DNA of 64,000 nucleotides, taken from NCBI RefSeq assembly GCF_002025255.2, contig NZ_CP054587.1, positions 558,001-622,000 of the forward strand, given 5' to 3'. Positions 21,946-31,151 of this stretch are shown piece by piece; position 1 is the stretch's first letter, and each line of letters starts with the position of its first letter. A program made the translations under genes and the position numbers. The notes below the pieces were generated by a model. It did no database searches. It was not told where the DNA came from and was given only the letters and a program-made list of their open reading frames with translations. Source of the DNA: Halolamina sp. CBA1230. GTDB lineage: Archaea; Halobacteriota; Halobacteria; Halobacteriales; Haloferacaceae.

Positions 21946-24423
21946 ATGACCTCGCAGCAGACGACACTCGGCGAGGGCGCCACCACGGCCGAGGAGTTGG
22001 CCGAGGGCCAGCGCGAGATCTCCATCGCCGAGTTCTTCGAGAAGAACAAACACATGCTCGGGTTCGACTCGGGCGCCCGGGGGCTGGTGACGGCGGTGAA
22101 GGAGGCCGTCGACAACGCCCTCGACGCGACCGAGGAGGCCGGCATCCGGCCCGACATCTACGTCGAAATCCGGGAGGTCGGGGATTACTACCGGCTCGTC
22201 GTCGAGGACAACGGGCCCGGGATCACCAGAGAGCAGCTCCCCAAAGTGTTCGGGAAGCTGCTGTACGGCTCGCGGTTCCACAAGCGCGAGCAGGCACGTG
22301 GCCAGCAGGGGATCGGGATCTCAGCCGCTGTACTGTACTCCCAGCTGACTTCCGGCAAGCCCGCGAAGATCACCTCCCGCACCGAGGGGAGTACGGAGGC
22401 GGAGTTCTTCGAACTCATCATCGACACCGACAGCAACGAGCCGGAGATCCAGACCGCCGAGACCACCTCCTGGGACCGCAGCCACGGGACGCGGATCGAA
22501 CTGGAGATGGAGGCGAACATGCGCGCCCGGAGCCAGCTCCACAACTACATCAAACACACCGCGGTCGTCAACCCCCACGCCCGGATCGAACTCCGGGAGC
22601 CGGGGCTCGACGAGCCGCTGAAGTTCGAGCGCGCGACCGACCAGCTCCCCGCGGAGACGAAGGAGATCCGCCCCCACCCCCACGGCGTCGAACTCGGGAC
22701 GCTGATCAAGATGCTCGACGCGACGGATTCGTACTCCGTCTCGGGGTTCATGCAGGAGGAGTTCACCCGCGTCGGGAAGAAGACCGCCGACAGCGTCGTG
22801 GACAGCTTCCGCGACCGCCACTTCGGCCGCGAACTCGGCTGGCCCGCCCGCAACGGCGCGCCCGCCGCAGACGTTGCGGCCGACGTCGAGAGCGCCCTCC
22901 GCGAGGCCGTCTCCAACAAGGGCGCCGACGCGACTGACACGTTCGCCGAGCGCGTCGCGAACAGCCTGACAGAACGCGAACGGACCACCTACTCCCAGTT
23001 AGTCGACATCGTCGGCACCGTCGCCGACGAGGTGGGCGCCGAGACGGGCAAGACGTTCGGCTCGACGGTCCGGGAGAACGCGGTCGGAGCCGCGTGGGCG
23101 GAGCTGGTCAGGTTCGAAGGCTCGCCGGCAACGGGAGCCGGCGAGGACGACACCGACGAGGAAGAGGGCCTCGACCGGCTCACCCCCACGCTGTACGAAC
23201 TGGTCGACGACGCCACCTCGACGCGGAAGGACGACGCCGCGGTCCACGGCCTCGCGGAGCGACTGGCCGAACGACTGGTCGGCCGCGAGGACGGGCCGAG
23301 CCGGATGCGTCTCACCCTCGACGACCTGAAAGCGCTGGTCGACGAGGCCGCCGACACCACCGAGGAGTACGACGAGGAGACGTTCGGCGACACCGCCCGC
23401 GAGAACGTCGTCGAGTCGCTCTGGTCGCGGATGGAGACCGTCCCGGACGACCCGCCGAACGTCAACGAGATCGCCGGCGACCGCGACACTGCCTCCGAAC
23501 TGCTGGAGGCGATGCGGGAGACCGACATCCTCTCGCCGCCGACGGACTGTCTCGCCCCGATCACTGACGAGCTGGTCGAGGCGGGGCTCAAGAAGGAGTA
23601 CGATGCGGACTTCTACGCCGCCTCGACGCGCGACGCCGAGGTCCACGGCGGCGACCCGTTCGTCGTCGAGGCCGGGATCGCCTACGGCGGCGATATCCCC
23701 GCCGACGGGAGCGTCGAACTGCTGCGGTTCGCCAACCGCGTGCCGCTGGTGTACCAGCGCGGGGCGTGTGCGACCACCGACGTGGTGAAACGCATCGGCT
23801 GGCGGAACTACGGGCTGGATCAGCCCGGCGGCTCGGGGATGCCCTCGGGGCCGGCGGTGATCTCGATCCACGTCGCCTCGACGAACGTCCCGTTCACCAG
23901 CGAGTCGAAGGACGCGCTGGCGAGCGTCCCGGAGATCGAGGACGAGATCGAACTCGCGATCCGGGAAGCTGCCCGCGAACTCAAATCCTACCTCAACAAG
24001 CGCCGCTCGATGGCCAAGCGCCGGGAGAAGCAGGACGTGCTCGGGCGGATCCTCCCCCAGATGGCCGAGAAGGTCGCCGAAGTCACGGGCCGCGAGCACC
24101 CAGACATCGAGGGCGCGATGGCCCGGATCATGAACAACGTCGGCATCGACCGTGAACGCGACGGGGAGACGGTGACGCTGATCGTGGAGAACCACTCCGA
24201 CCGGAACGAGAGCCTGGAGATCACCGAGATCGTCTCCGCCGAGCCCGACGGACTGCCCGACGGCGTCGACGCGATCGAGATGGACGACGAGTGGTTCGTG
24301 AACTGGAACCCCGACGTGGGGTCGGGTGAGACGGTCGAACTGGAGTACAGCCTGCCGACAGACGCCGACGCCGACGCGACCGTCGACGGCGTCGACGCCG
24401 AGAAACTCACGGTGAACGCATGA
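21946..24423 (+). CDS. top6B: DNA topoisomerase VI subunit B
   Basis: This 825-residue ATPase subunit of topoisomerase VI has GHKL motifs near the N terminus: [22 protein letters not shown] and [15 protein letters not shown]. An H2TH-like and transducer region includes a conserved KTQ-like switch lysine area, and a beta-sandwich C-terminal domain ends in [18 protein letters not shown]. It is longer than the crenarchaeal protein because of an acidic insert around residues 300-530, which is usual for haloarchaea. The stop overlaps the top6A start by 4 nt (ATGA). It forms an A2B2 complex that relaxes and decatenates DNA. Confidence 0.96.
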   Translation: MTSQQTTLGEGATTAEELAEGQREISIAEFFEKNKHMLGFDSGARGLVTAVKEAVDNALDATEEAGIRPDIYVEIREVGDYYRLVVEDNGPGITREQLPKVFGKLLYGSRFHKREQARGQQGIGISAAVLYSQLTSGKPAKITSRTEGSTEAEFFELIIDTDSNEPEIQTAETTSWDRSHGTRIELEMEANMRARSQLHNYIKHTAVVNPHARIELREPGLDEPLKFERATDQLPAETKEIRPHPHGVELGTLIKMLDATDSYSVSGFMQEEFTRVGKKTADSVVDSFRDRHFGRELGWPARNGAPAADVAADVESALREAVSNKGADATDTFAERVANSLTERERTTYSQLVDIVGTVADEVGAETGKTFGSTVRENAVGAAWAELVRFEGSPATGAGEDDTDEEEGLDRLTPTLYELVDDATSTRKDDAAVHGLAERLAERLVGREDGPSRMRLTLDDLKALVDEAADTTEEYDEETFGDTARENVVESLWSRMETVPDDPPNVNEIAGDRDTASELLEAMRETDILSPPTDCLAPITDELVEAGLKKEYDADFYAASTRDAEVHGGDPFVVEAGIAYGGDIPADGSVELLRFANRVPLVYQRGACATTDVVKRIGWRNYGLDQPGGSGMPSGPAVISIHVASTNVPFTSESKDALASVPEIEDEIELAIREAARELKSYLNKRRSMAKRREKQDVLGRILPQMAEKVAEVTGREHPDIEGAMARIMNNVGIDRERDGETVTLIVENHSDRNESLEITEIVSAEPDGLPDGVDAIEMDDEWFVNWNPDVGSGETVELEYSLPTDADADATVDGVDAEKLTVNA

Positions 24424-25517
24424 GCACGAAGGACCTGAGCGACGAGGAGGCACGGGAACGGCTGATCGACCTGGCCGCGGACTTTTATGACCAGTTCGCG
24501 GCCGGCGAGATCCCCCGGATGGAGCTCCCCACCCGGACGAAGAGCAACATCGAGTACGACCCCGAGAAGAACGTCTGGGTGTACGGCGACCGGAAATCCA
24601 CCCGCTCGGCCAACTCGGTCAGCGGGGCGCGGAAGCTGCTGAAGGCCGCCTACACCATCGAGTTCCTCGCGAACCAGTTGGACGATGACCGCTCCTCGAC
24701 GCTGCGAGAGCTCTACTACCTCTCGGAGTCGTGGGACAACGAGGAGGCCCAGTTCAACGGCCAAGACGAGTCGAACAACCTCGTCGAGGATCTGGAGATC
24801 ATCACGGGCGTCACCCGCGAGGACTTCCACATGCGCCCGGAGGAGTCGGGCGCGACCCTGATGGGGCCGCTGGAGCTCCGCGAGCAGACCCGCCGCGGCG
24901 AGCGGGAGATCCACTGCCAGCTCGACGTCGGCGAAGGCGGCTACCAGATCCCCAACAACCCGGACACGATCGAGTTCCTCGACCACGACATCGACTTCGT
25001 GCTCTGTGTCGAGACGGGTGGGATGCGGGACCGCCTGATCGAGAACGGGTTCGACGACGAGTACAACTGCCTGATCGTCCACCTCAAGGGACAGCCCGCC
25101 CGCGCGACCCGTCGGATCACCAAGCGACTCCACAACGAACTGGATCTGCCGGTCGTGGTGTTCACTGACGGCGACCCGTGGTCCTACCGGATCTACGGCT
25201 CGGTCGCGTACGGCTCGATCAAGTCCGCCCACCTCTCGGAGTACCTGGCGACGCCGGAGGCCGAGTACGTGGGGATCCGTCCGCAGGACATCGTCGACTA
25301 CGACCTGCCGACGGATCCGCTGGCGGACTCGGACGTGAACGCGCTGGAGTCCGAACTCGACGACCCGCGCTTCCAGACCGAGTTCTGGGAGGAACAGATC
25401 GAACTCCAGTTGGACATCGGGAAGAAGGCCGAACAGCAGGCGCTGGCGTCGCGGGGGCTGGACTTCGTGACTGATACGTATCTGCCCGAACGGCTGGAGA
25501 CGATGGGCGTGCTGTAA
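24420..25517 (+). CDS. top6A: DNA topoisomerase VI subunit A (Spo11-like)
   Basis: This 365-residue DNA-cleaving subunit carries the catalytic Tyr in the winged-helix (CAP-like) domain within [13 protein letters not shown], and Toprim acidic residues in [14 protein letters not shown] and [13 protein letters not shown]. It forms the transient phosphotyrosyl bond and is the ancestor of eukaryotic Spo11. Its ATG (24420) overlaps the top6B stop, giving coupled translation and the required equal stoichiometry. A T-rich 3' end follows directly. Confidence 0.96.
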   Translation: MSTKDLSDEEARERLIDLAADFYDQFAAGEIPRMELPTRTKSNIEYDPEKNVWVYGDRKSTRSANSVSGARKLLKAAYTIEFLANQLDDDRSSTLRELYYLSESWDNEEAQFNGQDESNNLVEDLEIITGVTREDFHMRPEESGATLMGPLELREQTRRGEREIHCQLDVGEGGYQIPNNPDTIEFLDHDIDFVLCVETGGMRDRLIENGFDDEYNCLIVHLKGQPARATRRITKRLHNELDLPVVVFTDGDPWSYRIYGSVAYGSIKSAHLSEYLATPEAEYVGIRPQDIVDYDLPTDPLADSDVNALESELDDPRFQTEFWEEQIELQLDIGKKAEQQALASRGLDFVTDTYLPERLETMGVL

Positions 25518-25530
25518 GGGCCGCTTCCGC

Positions 25531-25543
25531 TTTTTCGTTCTTT
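25531..25543 (+). terminator. T-rich terminator after top6A
   Basis: Two T-tracts (ttttt at 25531-25535 and ttt at 25541-25543) lie about 15-25 nt after the top6A stop and are preceded by a GC-rich stretch. This fits intrinsic archaeal termination. Confidence 0.5.
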
Positions 25544-25773
25544 GCGGCGTCAGTCGGTCGTTCTCGCCCGCTTCGTCAGTAGCTTGCTCCCTCTCCCAGA
25601 CACGGGAAACGATATCGTCAATAGTGATTTACAGCATCTCTCGAGTATCGAACTGACCGTCCGAATAAGCACCAACTGAACCGGATCGTTCCTCCCAAAC
25701 ACTGCGAGGAACCTAGAACGCCACCGCCAGCGAACGACAGCCTTACGCCCTCGGTACTCGGACTCTCGTGGGT

Positions 25774-26583
25774 ATGTCCGACGCCTCCGACGAGATGCAG
25801 TACCACGTCGAACTCGAACCCGGCGACGTCGCCGACAGCGTGCTGCTCCCCGGCAACCCCGAGCGGGTCGACAAGGTCACGCCGCTCTGGGACGACCACG
25901 AGGAGGTCGCCCACCACCGCGAGTACCGCACCGCGACGGGCAGCTACGACGGCGCACCGATCTCCGTCACCTCCACCGGGATCGGTTCGCCCTCCGCCGC
26001 CATCGCCGTCGAGGAGCTGGCCCGCGTCGGCGCGGACACGTTCATCCGCGTCGGCTCCTGTGGCGCGATCCAGCCCGAAATGGACGTCGGCGACCTGGTG
26101 ATCACCCGCGGCGCCGTCCGGCAGGAGGGGACGAGCAAGGAGTACGTCCGCGAGGACTACCCCGCCGTCGCCGACGAGGAGGTCGTCTCCGCGCTGGTCG
26201 CCGCCGCCGAGCGACTGGGCCACGACTACCACGTCGGGCTCACGATGTCCGCGGACTCCTTCTACGCCGGCCAGGGCCGCGAGGGGTTCGAGGGGTTCGA
26301 AGCCGCCGGGAGCGAGGACCTCGTGGAGGACCTGCAGGAGGCGAACGTGCTGAACATCGAGATGGAGGCCGCCGCGGTCTGTACGCTCGCGAACGTCTAC
26401 GGCCTGCGGTCGGGTGCGATCTGTTCGGTGTTCGCGAACCGCACGACGGGCGAGTTCATGACCGAGGGCGAGTCCGTCGCCGCCGAGACGGCGAGCCTGG
26501 CGGTGAAGCTGCTCGCGAAGATGGACGAAGTGAAGGCGGAGGCGGGCGCGGACCGCTGGCACGCCGGGCTGAGTCTGGACTGA
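25774..26583 (+). CDS. udp: Uridine phosphorylase-type nucleoside phosphorylase
   Basis: This 269-residue PNP/UDP-family enzyme cleaves the glycosidic bond of a nucleoside with phosphate. It has the phosphate-binding LLPGNPERVDK and VTSTGIGSPSAAI motifs, the phosphate loop FIRVGSCGAI, and the ribose-binding NIEMEAAAVCTLANVYG with the Met-Glu-Met/Ala pattern. The family includes uridine phosphorylase and MTAP-like members; uridine is the best guess. The ATG at 25774 is chosen over the upstream GTG (25768) because of the TATA-like cttacg at 25742-25747. The region upstream (25544-25741) has lower GC than its surroundings and no gene I can support. Confidence 0.88.
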   Translation: MSDASDEMQYHVELEPGDVADSVLLPGNPERVDKVTPLWDDHEEVAHHREYRTATGSYDGAPISVTSTGIGSPSAAIAVEELARVGADTFIRVGSCGAIQPEMDVGDLVITRGAVRQEGTSKEYVREDYPAVADEEVVSALVAAAERLGHDYHVGLTMSADSFYAGQGREGFEGFEAAGSEDLVEDLQEANVLNIEMEAAAVCTLANVYGLRSGAICSVFANRTTGEFMTEGESVAAETASLAVKLLAKMDEVKAEAGADRWHAGLSLD

Positions 26584-27462
26584 TTAGCGCGCGATCGCCC
26601 AGAATCGGACGCTCTGGGGCACTTTCCACAGCACGTCCGGCTTATCACTCTCTTCAGGGTCGTTGTGTTCCACTTCGTGGTTGTGGTGTTCGAGCAGTCG
26701 CCGAACCTCGAAGCCGGCGTCGACGAGGCCGTTGTGGAGGTCCGCAACCGTCCGGTCGAAGACGGTCAGCGTCTCCTCGTAGTTCTCGTCGATCACGATC
26801 TCACGCGGCCCCGGATCGACGTAGCTCTCCGCGAGCGTTCCCGTCTCAGGGTCCAGCGCCTCGTTGAGCGGGTGCATCACGCTGAACACGAACACGCCGC
26901 CCTCGCGGAGGACGCGGTGGGCCTCCGCGAACGCGCGATCCACGTCTTCGACCATCTGGAACGCCGCCTCCGAGGAGGCCACGTCGAAGCGGTCGTCCGG
27001 CAGCGGGAGGTCGGTCACGTCGCCCTGCACGAACCGCGCGTCGACGTCACCAGAACGCGAAGCGTTCTGGTTGTCACCGGAAGCCGTCGGCTTCCGGTTG
27101 CCCGAGGGACGTAGTCCCTCGATGGCAGACGAGAGCCTGTGGCTCTCGTCGACGCCGTACTCGTCGCGGAGCTGTCTGGCGTACCGGAGCTGTTCGCCCG
27201 AGAAGTCCACGCCGACGACCGGATCGGCGCCCAGTTCCGCGGTGCCGACGCTCCCCTGCCCGCCGCCGCAGCCGAGTTCGACGTACGATTTCCCCTCGAC
27301 GCTCTCCAGAATCTGCGGTTGTGGGCCGCCGGGAGCGTCTTCGGCGAACGGGGAGGGTGCGGGTGGAAGCTCACCTTCGTCGGTGTCCGAGCGCCAGATC
27401 GCCTGGAAGTCGTCACTCCACTCGTCCCAGGCTCGTCGGTTCGACTGACGGAGGTCGCTCAC
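26584..27462 (-). CDS. SAM-dependent methyltransferase with a hairpin-derived insert
   Basis: This class I methyltransferase has 292 residues. Motif I is VELGCGGGQGS (about 61-71), the acidic residue after beta-2 is in VVGVDFSGEQL, and DVTDLPLPDDRFDVA and HRVLREGGVFVFSVMHPL mark the later motifs. Residues about 105-140 (ESHRLSSAIEGLRPSG... region) break the expected run between DEYGVD and ARFVQGDV. They are encoded by four consecutive perfect hairpins (27049-27150). The insert is in frame, so the protein may still be made. GTG 27462 has a TATA-like cgtaaag at 27484-27490. The substrate is unknown. Confidence 0.82.
   Translation of the reverse strand: MSDLRQSNRRAWDEWSDDFQAIWRSDTDEGELPPAPSPFAEDAPGGPQPQILESVEGKSYVELGCGGGQGSVGTAELGADPVVGVDFSGEQLRYARQLRDEYGVDESHRLSSAIEGLRPSGNRKPTASGDNQNASRSGDVDARFVQGDVTDLPLPDDRFDVASSEAAFQMVEDVDRAFAEAHRVLREGGVFVFSVMHPLNEALDPETGTLAESYVDPGPREIVIDENYEETLTVFDRTVADLHNGLVDAGFEVRRLLEHHNHEVEHNDPEESDKPDVLWKVPQSVRFWAIAR
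27049..27150. repeat. Four chained perfect hairpins with 3-nt loops inside a coding sequence
   Basis: The four hairpins are 27049-27071 (10-bp stem around CCAGAACGC, loop gaa), 27076-27098 (ACCGGAAGCC, loop gtc), 27103-27121 (CGAGGGAC, loop gta) and 27128-27150 (GACGAGAGCC, loop tgt). Spacers are 4-6 nt. The block is about 105 nt, a multiple of three, and so keeps the methyltransferase frame. Confidence 0.92.
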
Positions 27463-27502
27463 TCGCGAGGCTGTGCGGGGTGGCGTAAAGGGTCTTGTGG
27501 GC

Positions 27503-28120
27503 TCAGGAGAGATCCGACCACGCGCCCCAGAACCGCTGGAGTGCGGTCAGGTGGCCTACGACCGCAAAGAGGACGAGCAGCAGTTCGACCGCGCCGAAGC
27601 CCGCGACCAGTTCGCCGGGCAGGACGAACGCGACGACGCCGACGATCCCCACCAGTGCGAGGCGATCCGCGCGGCCGAGCAAGCCGCCGTACTCCCGGCC
27701 GAGCCCGACCGCCTGAATCTGTGTGCCGAGGTAGGACGTCAGCAGCACGCCCGTCACCGCGAGCAGACCCAGCGCGTACGCGTCGGCGCCCGCTGCGAGC
27801 CCCGCGATGATGATCACGTCCGCGTAGCGGTCGAGCACGTGGTCCAGCAGGTCGCCGCCCTTCGAGTCGGTGCCGAGGCTGCGGGCCAGCGCGCCGTCGA
27901 CGAGGTCGAGCCAGCCGTTCGCGAACACGAAGAAGCTGGCCGCGAGGTAGAGCCACGTCGGCCCCTGCCCGCCCGCGAGCGCGAACGCGCCGCCCGCGGC
28001 GCCGGCGAACACGAACGCGATCACGCTCACGCCGTCGGGAGTGAGTCCCAGCGCCTCCGCGGCGTCGACGAACGGCACGAGCAGGCGGTCCGCGATCTCG
28101 CGGTACTGATCGAGCGTCAC
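27503..28120 (-). CDS. CDP-alcohol phosphatidyltransferase family membrane enzyme
   Basis: This 205-residue integral membrane protein has about six hydrophobic spans and the family signature DGALAR...GGDLLDHVLD (D-G-x2-A-R-x8-G-x3-D-x3-D), which binds the metal and CDP headgroup. Enzymes of this family join a CDP-activated lipid to an alcohol. In archaea the likely roles are archaetidylserine, archaetidylinositol or archaetidylglycerol phosphate synthesis; I cannot pick one. The ATG at 28120 overlaps the preceding kinase stop by 4 nt, so it is the last gene of the hisC operon. Confidence 0.88.
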   Translation of the reverse strand: MTLDQYREIADRLLVPFVDAAEALGLTPDGVSVIAFVFAGAAGGAFALAGGQGPTWLYLAASFFVFANGWLDLVDGALARSLGTDSKGGDLLDHVLDRYADVIIIAGLAAGADAYALGLLAVTGVLLTSYLGTQIQAVGLGREYGGLLGRADRLALVGIVGVVAFVLPGELVAGFGAVELLLVLFAVVGHLTALQRFWGAWSDLS

Positions 28121-28653
28121 AGCGCCCCCGTGAAGTCGACCGTGCCGGCCGAGGGCTCGCGCTCGCCGCGCAGCACGGCGACCACGTCGTCGACGACGGC
28201 CTCGACCGGCCGGTCGCTGGTGTCGATCTCGTACACGTTCGCCTCCCCGTACGTCCGGACCGCCTCGCTGAGCACGATGTCCAGCGCCTCGCTCTCGACG
28301 TTCTCGGCGATCTTCGCCTCGGGTTCCTCGCGTTCGCGCAATCGCTCCTCCAGTTCGTCGGGGTGACAGCGCAGCACGATCGCCGCGTCCGCGTCGAGAT
28401 GGTGGGCGAGGTGGGAGTCGACTAGTCCGGACCAGTCGCCGAGGTACTCGTCGATCGCGTCGAGGTCGGCGACGAGCGAGCCGCGCTGTTCGTCCTCGCC
28501 CTCGTGGAGCCCCTCCTCGCGGATCAGGTCGTTGAGGTGGTGAACGTCGATATCGAGGCGTTGGCCGACCGCGTCGGCGACCGTGGTCTTGCCGGTCCCG
28601 GGCGTCCCCGTGAGCGCGACGCGGTCGAACGCGATCTCGTTGCTCCCGCTCAT
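28117..28653 (-). CDS. AK6/Fap7-type adenylate kinase-like NTPase
   Basis: This 178-residue P-loop protein has ALTGTPGTGKTTVADAVG near the N terminus, a short lid, and VLRCHPDELEERLREREEPEAKIAENVESEALDIVLSEA, the distinctive pattern of the AK6 (hCINAP/Fap7) family rather than canonical adenylate kinase. Family members have adenylate kinase/ATPase activity and act in maturation of the small ribosomal subunit. The start (28653) overlaps the hisC stop by 4 nt, and its stop overlaps the next gene by 4 nt. Confidence 0.9.
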   Translation of the reverse strand: MSGSNEIAFDRVALTGTPGTGKTTVADAVGQRLDIDVHHLNDLIREEGLHEGEDEQRGSLVADLDAIDEYLGDWSGLVDSHLAHHLDADAAIVLRCHPDELEERLREREEPEAKIAENVESEALDIVLSEAVRTYGEANVYEIDTSDRPVEAVVDDVVAVLRGEREPSAGTVDFTGAL

Positions 28654-29738
28654 GCCGTCGCCTCCAACTCGGCGAGCACGTCGTTCAGCGTCTCGACCGC
28701 CCGACGGGTCTCCGCTTCGGTCCCGCAGGAGAGCCGGATACAGCCCGGCAGGCCGAACGAGCTACAGTCCCGGACGATCACACCCTCCCGCTGTGCGGCC
28801 TCCGCGACGGCGCTCCCGTCGCCCACTTCACAGAGCACGAAGTTCCCCTCGCTGTCGAACGTCGGCGCGTCGAGATGTTCGCTGATGTGCTCGCGGGCCC
28901 ACCGCGCGCTCTCGACGGATCTCTCGACGTGTTCGTCGTCGTCCAGCGCGGCCATCGCGGCCCGCAGCGCCGCCTCGCTGGCGGCGAAGGGCGTGGAGAC
29001 CCTCGCGTACGCGTCGCCCCACGCGGCGGGGACGAGCGCGTAGCCGATCCGCAGGCCGGCCAGCCCGTACGCCTTCGAGAACGTCCGCAGGATCGCGAGG
29101 TTCTCGTAGTCGTCGAGCAGGTCCGTGGCGGAGGGTTCTTCGGAAAACTCGCCGTACGCCTCGTCGATCACGACCAGCGAGTCGTCGTCGACGCCGCCGA
29201 GGAGCGCTTCGACCTCCTCGCGGACCATCGTCGCCCCCGTGGGGTTGTGCGGCGACGTGACGAACACCATCCGCTCGCCGTCGTAGGCGTCGAGCACCGT
29301 CTCGGCAGTCATATCGAACCCGTCGGCCTTCGAGAGTTCGTAGGTGTGCACGTCGCCGTGGTGGTAGCGCGCGCTCATCCCGTAGTAGGAGAAGCCGGGG
29401 TCGGGGACGAGCACGGGATCCTCGGGGTCGAGCATCGCTCGGGAGAGATAGTCGATGGCGCCGTCGGCGCCGGGGCTGACCCAGACCTGCTCGGTGTCGA
29501 GGTCCCAGTTCTCGGCGAGGTCCGCGGTGAGGTCGGTGTGGGCGGCTTTCGGGTAGACGGAGATCTCCTCGGCCGCGCCGCGGACGGCGTCGACGGCCGC
29601 GGGGCTGGCGCCGTGTGGGTTCTCGTTCGAGGAGAGCTTCACGAGCTCGTCGGGATCGAGGCCGAGGTCGCGGGCGACCTCCTCGACCCCCCGGCCGGGG
29701 ACGTACTCGACGTGGGCGGAGAGGTCCCGTGGTTGCAT
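28650..29738 (-). CDS. hisC: Histidinol-phosphate aminotransferase
   Basis: This 362-residue fold-type I aminotransferase is of the HisC branch: KLSSNENPHGASPAA at the N terminus, SPHNPTGA, IDEAYGEF, RTFSKAYGLAGLRIGY with the PLP lysine, and the C-terminal IRLSCGTEAET. It converts imidazole-acetol phosphate to histidinol phosphate in histidine synthesis. The ATG at 29738 has a TATA-like ataag at 29764-29768. It heads a three-gene operon with a kinase and a lipid enzyme, although none of the other genes is a histidine gene. Confidence 0.93.
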   Translation of the reverse strand: MQPRDLSAHVEYVPGRGVEEVARDLGLDPDELVKLSSNENPHGASPAAVDAVRGAAEEISVYPKAAHTDLTADLAENWDLDTEQVWVSPGADGAIDYLSRAMLDPEDPVLVPDPGFSYYGMSARYHHGDVHTYELSKADGFDMTAETVLDAYDGERMVFVTSPHNPTGATMVREEVEALLGGVDDDSLVVIDEAYGEFSEEPSATDLLDDYENLAILRTFSKAYGLAGLRIGYALVPAAWGDAYARVSTPFAASEAALRAAMAALDDDEHVERSVESARWAREHISEHLDAPTFDSEGNFVLCEVGDGSAVAEAAQREGVIVRDCSSFGLPGCIRLSCGTEAETRRAVETLNDVLAELEATA

Positions 29739-29844
29739 ATCGCGACGTTCTCGGTGATGGGGGATAAGGCTCCCGCCCTCGGTCTGGACGTTGTTCTGTG
29801 TGGATTCGTCGGGCGGGTGAAAATCGGTTCAGGACTTGGCGATT

Positions 29845-30140
29845 ACCGCGACGGCAACAGCATCTCGATGCTTGACCACTTGTGACCGCAGGGTGCCGGG
29901 CACGAGGCCCGGCACGGTATGGAGTCCCCACCCCTCCCCCCGCGCTCGCGACCGTTGCGAGCGCGAGGCGTCCACCGCCACCGCACCGCCGTAGCTGTCG
30001 GCGCGAAGCGCGAGTCCCTCCGTGGACGAGCAGGCGCGAGGGACGAATGAGCGAAGCGAGTGAGTCGGCTGGGGAGGTCTGTGGGCTGTGCGGGGCGGTT
30101 GCGGTCACAAGTGGCCATGCTCACTCCGCGGTCCTGTCGG
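29845..30140. mobile_element. Non-coding hairpin-rich element with terminal inverted repeats, copy 1
   Basis: The left end (29845-29890) and right end (about 30100-30140) are imperfect inverted repeats sharing ccacttg-tgaccgca. Inside are perfect hairpins: GTGCCGGGC (29893-29901) with GCCCGGCAC (29907-29915), CGCGCTCGC (29941-29949) with GCGAGCGCG (29957-29965), and GTCCCTC (30014-30020) with GAGGGAC (30038-30044). No convincing gene is present. The copy at 50581-51006 is the same element in reverse. It is classed as mobile by inference (MITE-like) only. Confidence 0.65.
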
Positions 30141-30205
30141 TAGCTGTCTCGACGCGGTCCTGTCGGTAGCTGTCTCGACGCGGTTCTGTCGGTAGCTGTC
30201 TCGAC
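30128..30205. repeat. Three tandem 26-bp repeats at the edge of the element
   Basis: Units at 30128-30153, 30154-30179 and 30180-30205 begin gcggtcctgtcgg. The third has one change (c to t at unit position 6). The first unit overlaps the terminal inverted repeat, so this looks like local amplification of the element end. The following 30206-30279 is AT-richer and holds no gene I can support. Confidence 0.9.
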
Positions 30206-30279
30206 GAACTCGGCAAATTCGACGTACTCAACGAGAACATCCCCAAATCCGAACCAACGAAAACCGACCCAAAAAGCCG

Positions 30280-31029
30280 CTACTCCCGCCGCTCCTCGAT
30301 CAGCCGCGTCTCGACGGCCGCCTGCACGACCTCGGAGATCTCGCCCAGACTGTTGGAGCTGTTCGCCACGACGCCGTTCAGCATCGCCTCGTGGTCACGC
30401 AGGCCGGCGACGCTCAGCTCGTCCTCCTCCGGCACGTCGTACGCCTCGGCGACCGCCGCGACCACCACGTCGCCGCGGTCCTGCTCCTCGTCGGCGACGG
30501 CGTCGAGCAGCCCGCCGAAGACGTCGTCGGCCTCGACGTCGACCCGGCGCTTCAGCGTCCCCGGCGACTCCACGTCGCCGCCGAGCAGCCCCGCGAGATA
30601 CCCCTTCACGGAGCCGACGACGTACTCGTCGAGCGTCTCGTCGCTCTCCTCGGCCCGCCTCACGGCGAAGGCGCGCACGAACCGATCGAGCTCGATATCC
30701 AGCGACGAGCGGTCCTCCTCTTCACCCCCGTGGTCGTCGGTACTCGCCTCCGGGGTCACGCCCGTCTCCCGGTCGGCGTCGTCGGCCGTCGCCCCGGAGT
30801 CGTCGCTGTCGGCTTCCGGCGTGACGCCCGTCTCCCGCTCCGTCGCCGCCTCGTCGCTCCCGCGGTCGTCGTCCGCCTCCGGCGTCACGCCTGTCTCCGG
30901 TTCGGCGTCGTCGGCCTCCTCCTCGGCGGAGTCGGCCCGCCGGCCGCCAACGCCGTTGCTGCCCGTGCCGAGCGTGTTGATTCGCCCCTCGATATCCCGC
31001 CGTCGATCGTTGCCGCCGTTGTCAGTCAT
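30280..31029 (-). CDS. Acidic protein with TGVTPEA repeats, function unknown
   Basis: The 249-residue protein has two parts. The N-terminal half is highly acidic and probably disordered, with three copies of an ETGVTPEA-centred unit of about 21 residues (PETGVTPEADDD, RETGVTPEADSD, RETGVTPEASTD). The C-terminal half (from about residue 130) is a helical domain beginning SSLDIELDRFVRAFAVRRAEES and ending QAAVETRLIEERRE. I do not recognise the domain. There are no signal or membrane segments. ATG 31029 is preferred over the longer frame because composition changes there. It is downstream of hflX on the same strand. Confidence 0.6.
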   Translation of the reverse strand: MTDNGGNDRRRDIEGRINTLGTGSNGVGGRRADSAEEEADDAEPETGVTPEADDDRGSDEAATERETGVTPEADSDDSGATADDADRETGVTPEASTDDHGGEEEDRSSLDIELDRFVRAFAVRRAEESDETLDEYVVGSVKGYLAGLLGGDVESPGTLKRRVDVEADDVFGGLLDAVADEEQDRGDVVVAAVAEAYDVPEEDELSVAGLRDHEAMLNGVVANSSNSLGEISEVVQAAVETRLIEERRE

Positions 31030-31120
31030 GGTTGAGCACCGCGTGCGTGGCCGTCGGGCGCCGCCGCAACCGCGCCCGGGGCCGTGAGCCGCACACACAG
31101 CCCCCCTCGAGACAGAGTGA

Positions 31121-31126
31121 GAAAAA
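31121..31126 (-). terminator. T-tract after hflX
   Basis: On the reverse strand the sequence cgctgactttttctcac follows the hflX stop by about 25 nt, giving a five-T tract typical of archaeal transcript ends. Confidence 0.45.
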
Positions 31127-31151
31127 GTCAGCGGAGCGGTAACGGCGGCGC

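Noticed and set aside
28828-30108. 426-residue Arg-rich frame antisense to hisC, reaching into repeat copy 1
   Set aside because: Similar Arg/Gly-rich peptides can be read from copy 2, but they come from the shared non-coding repeat and show no coding-type substitution pattern.
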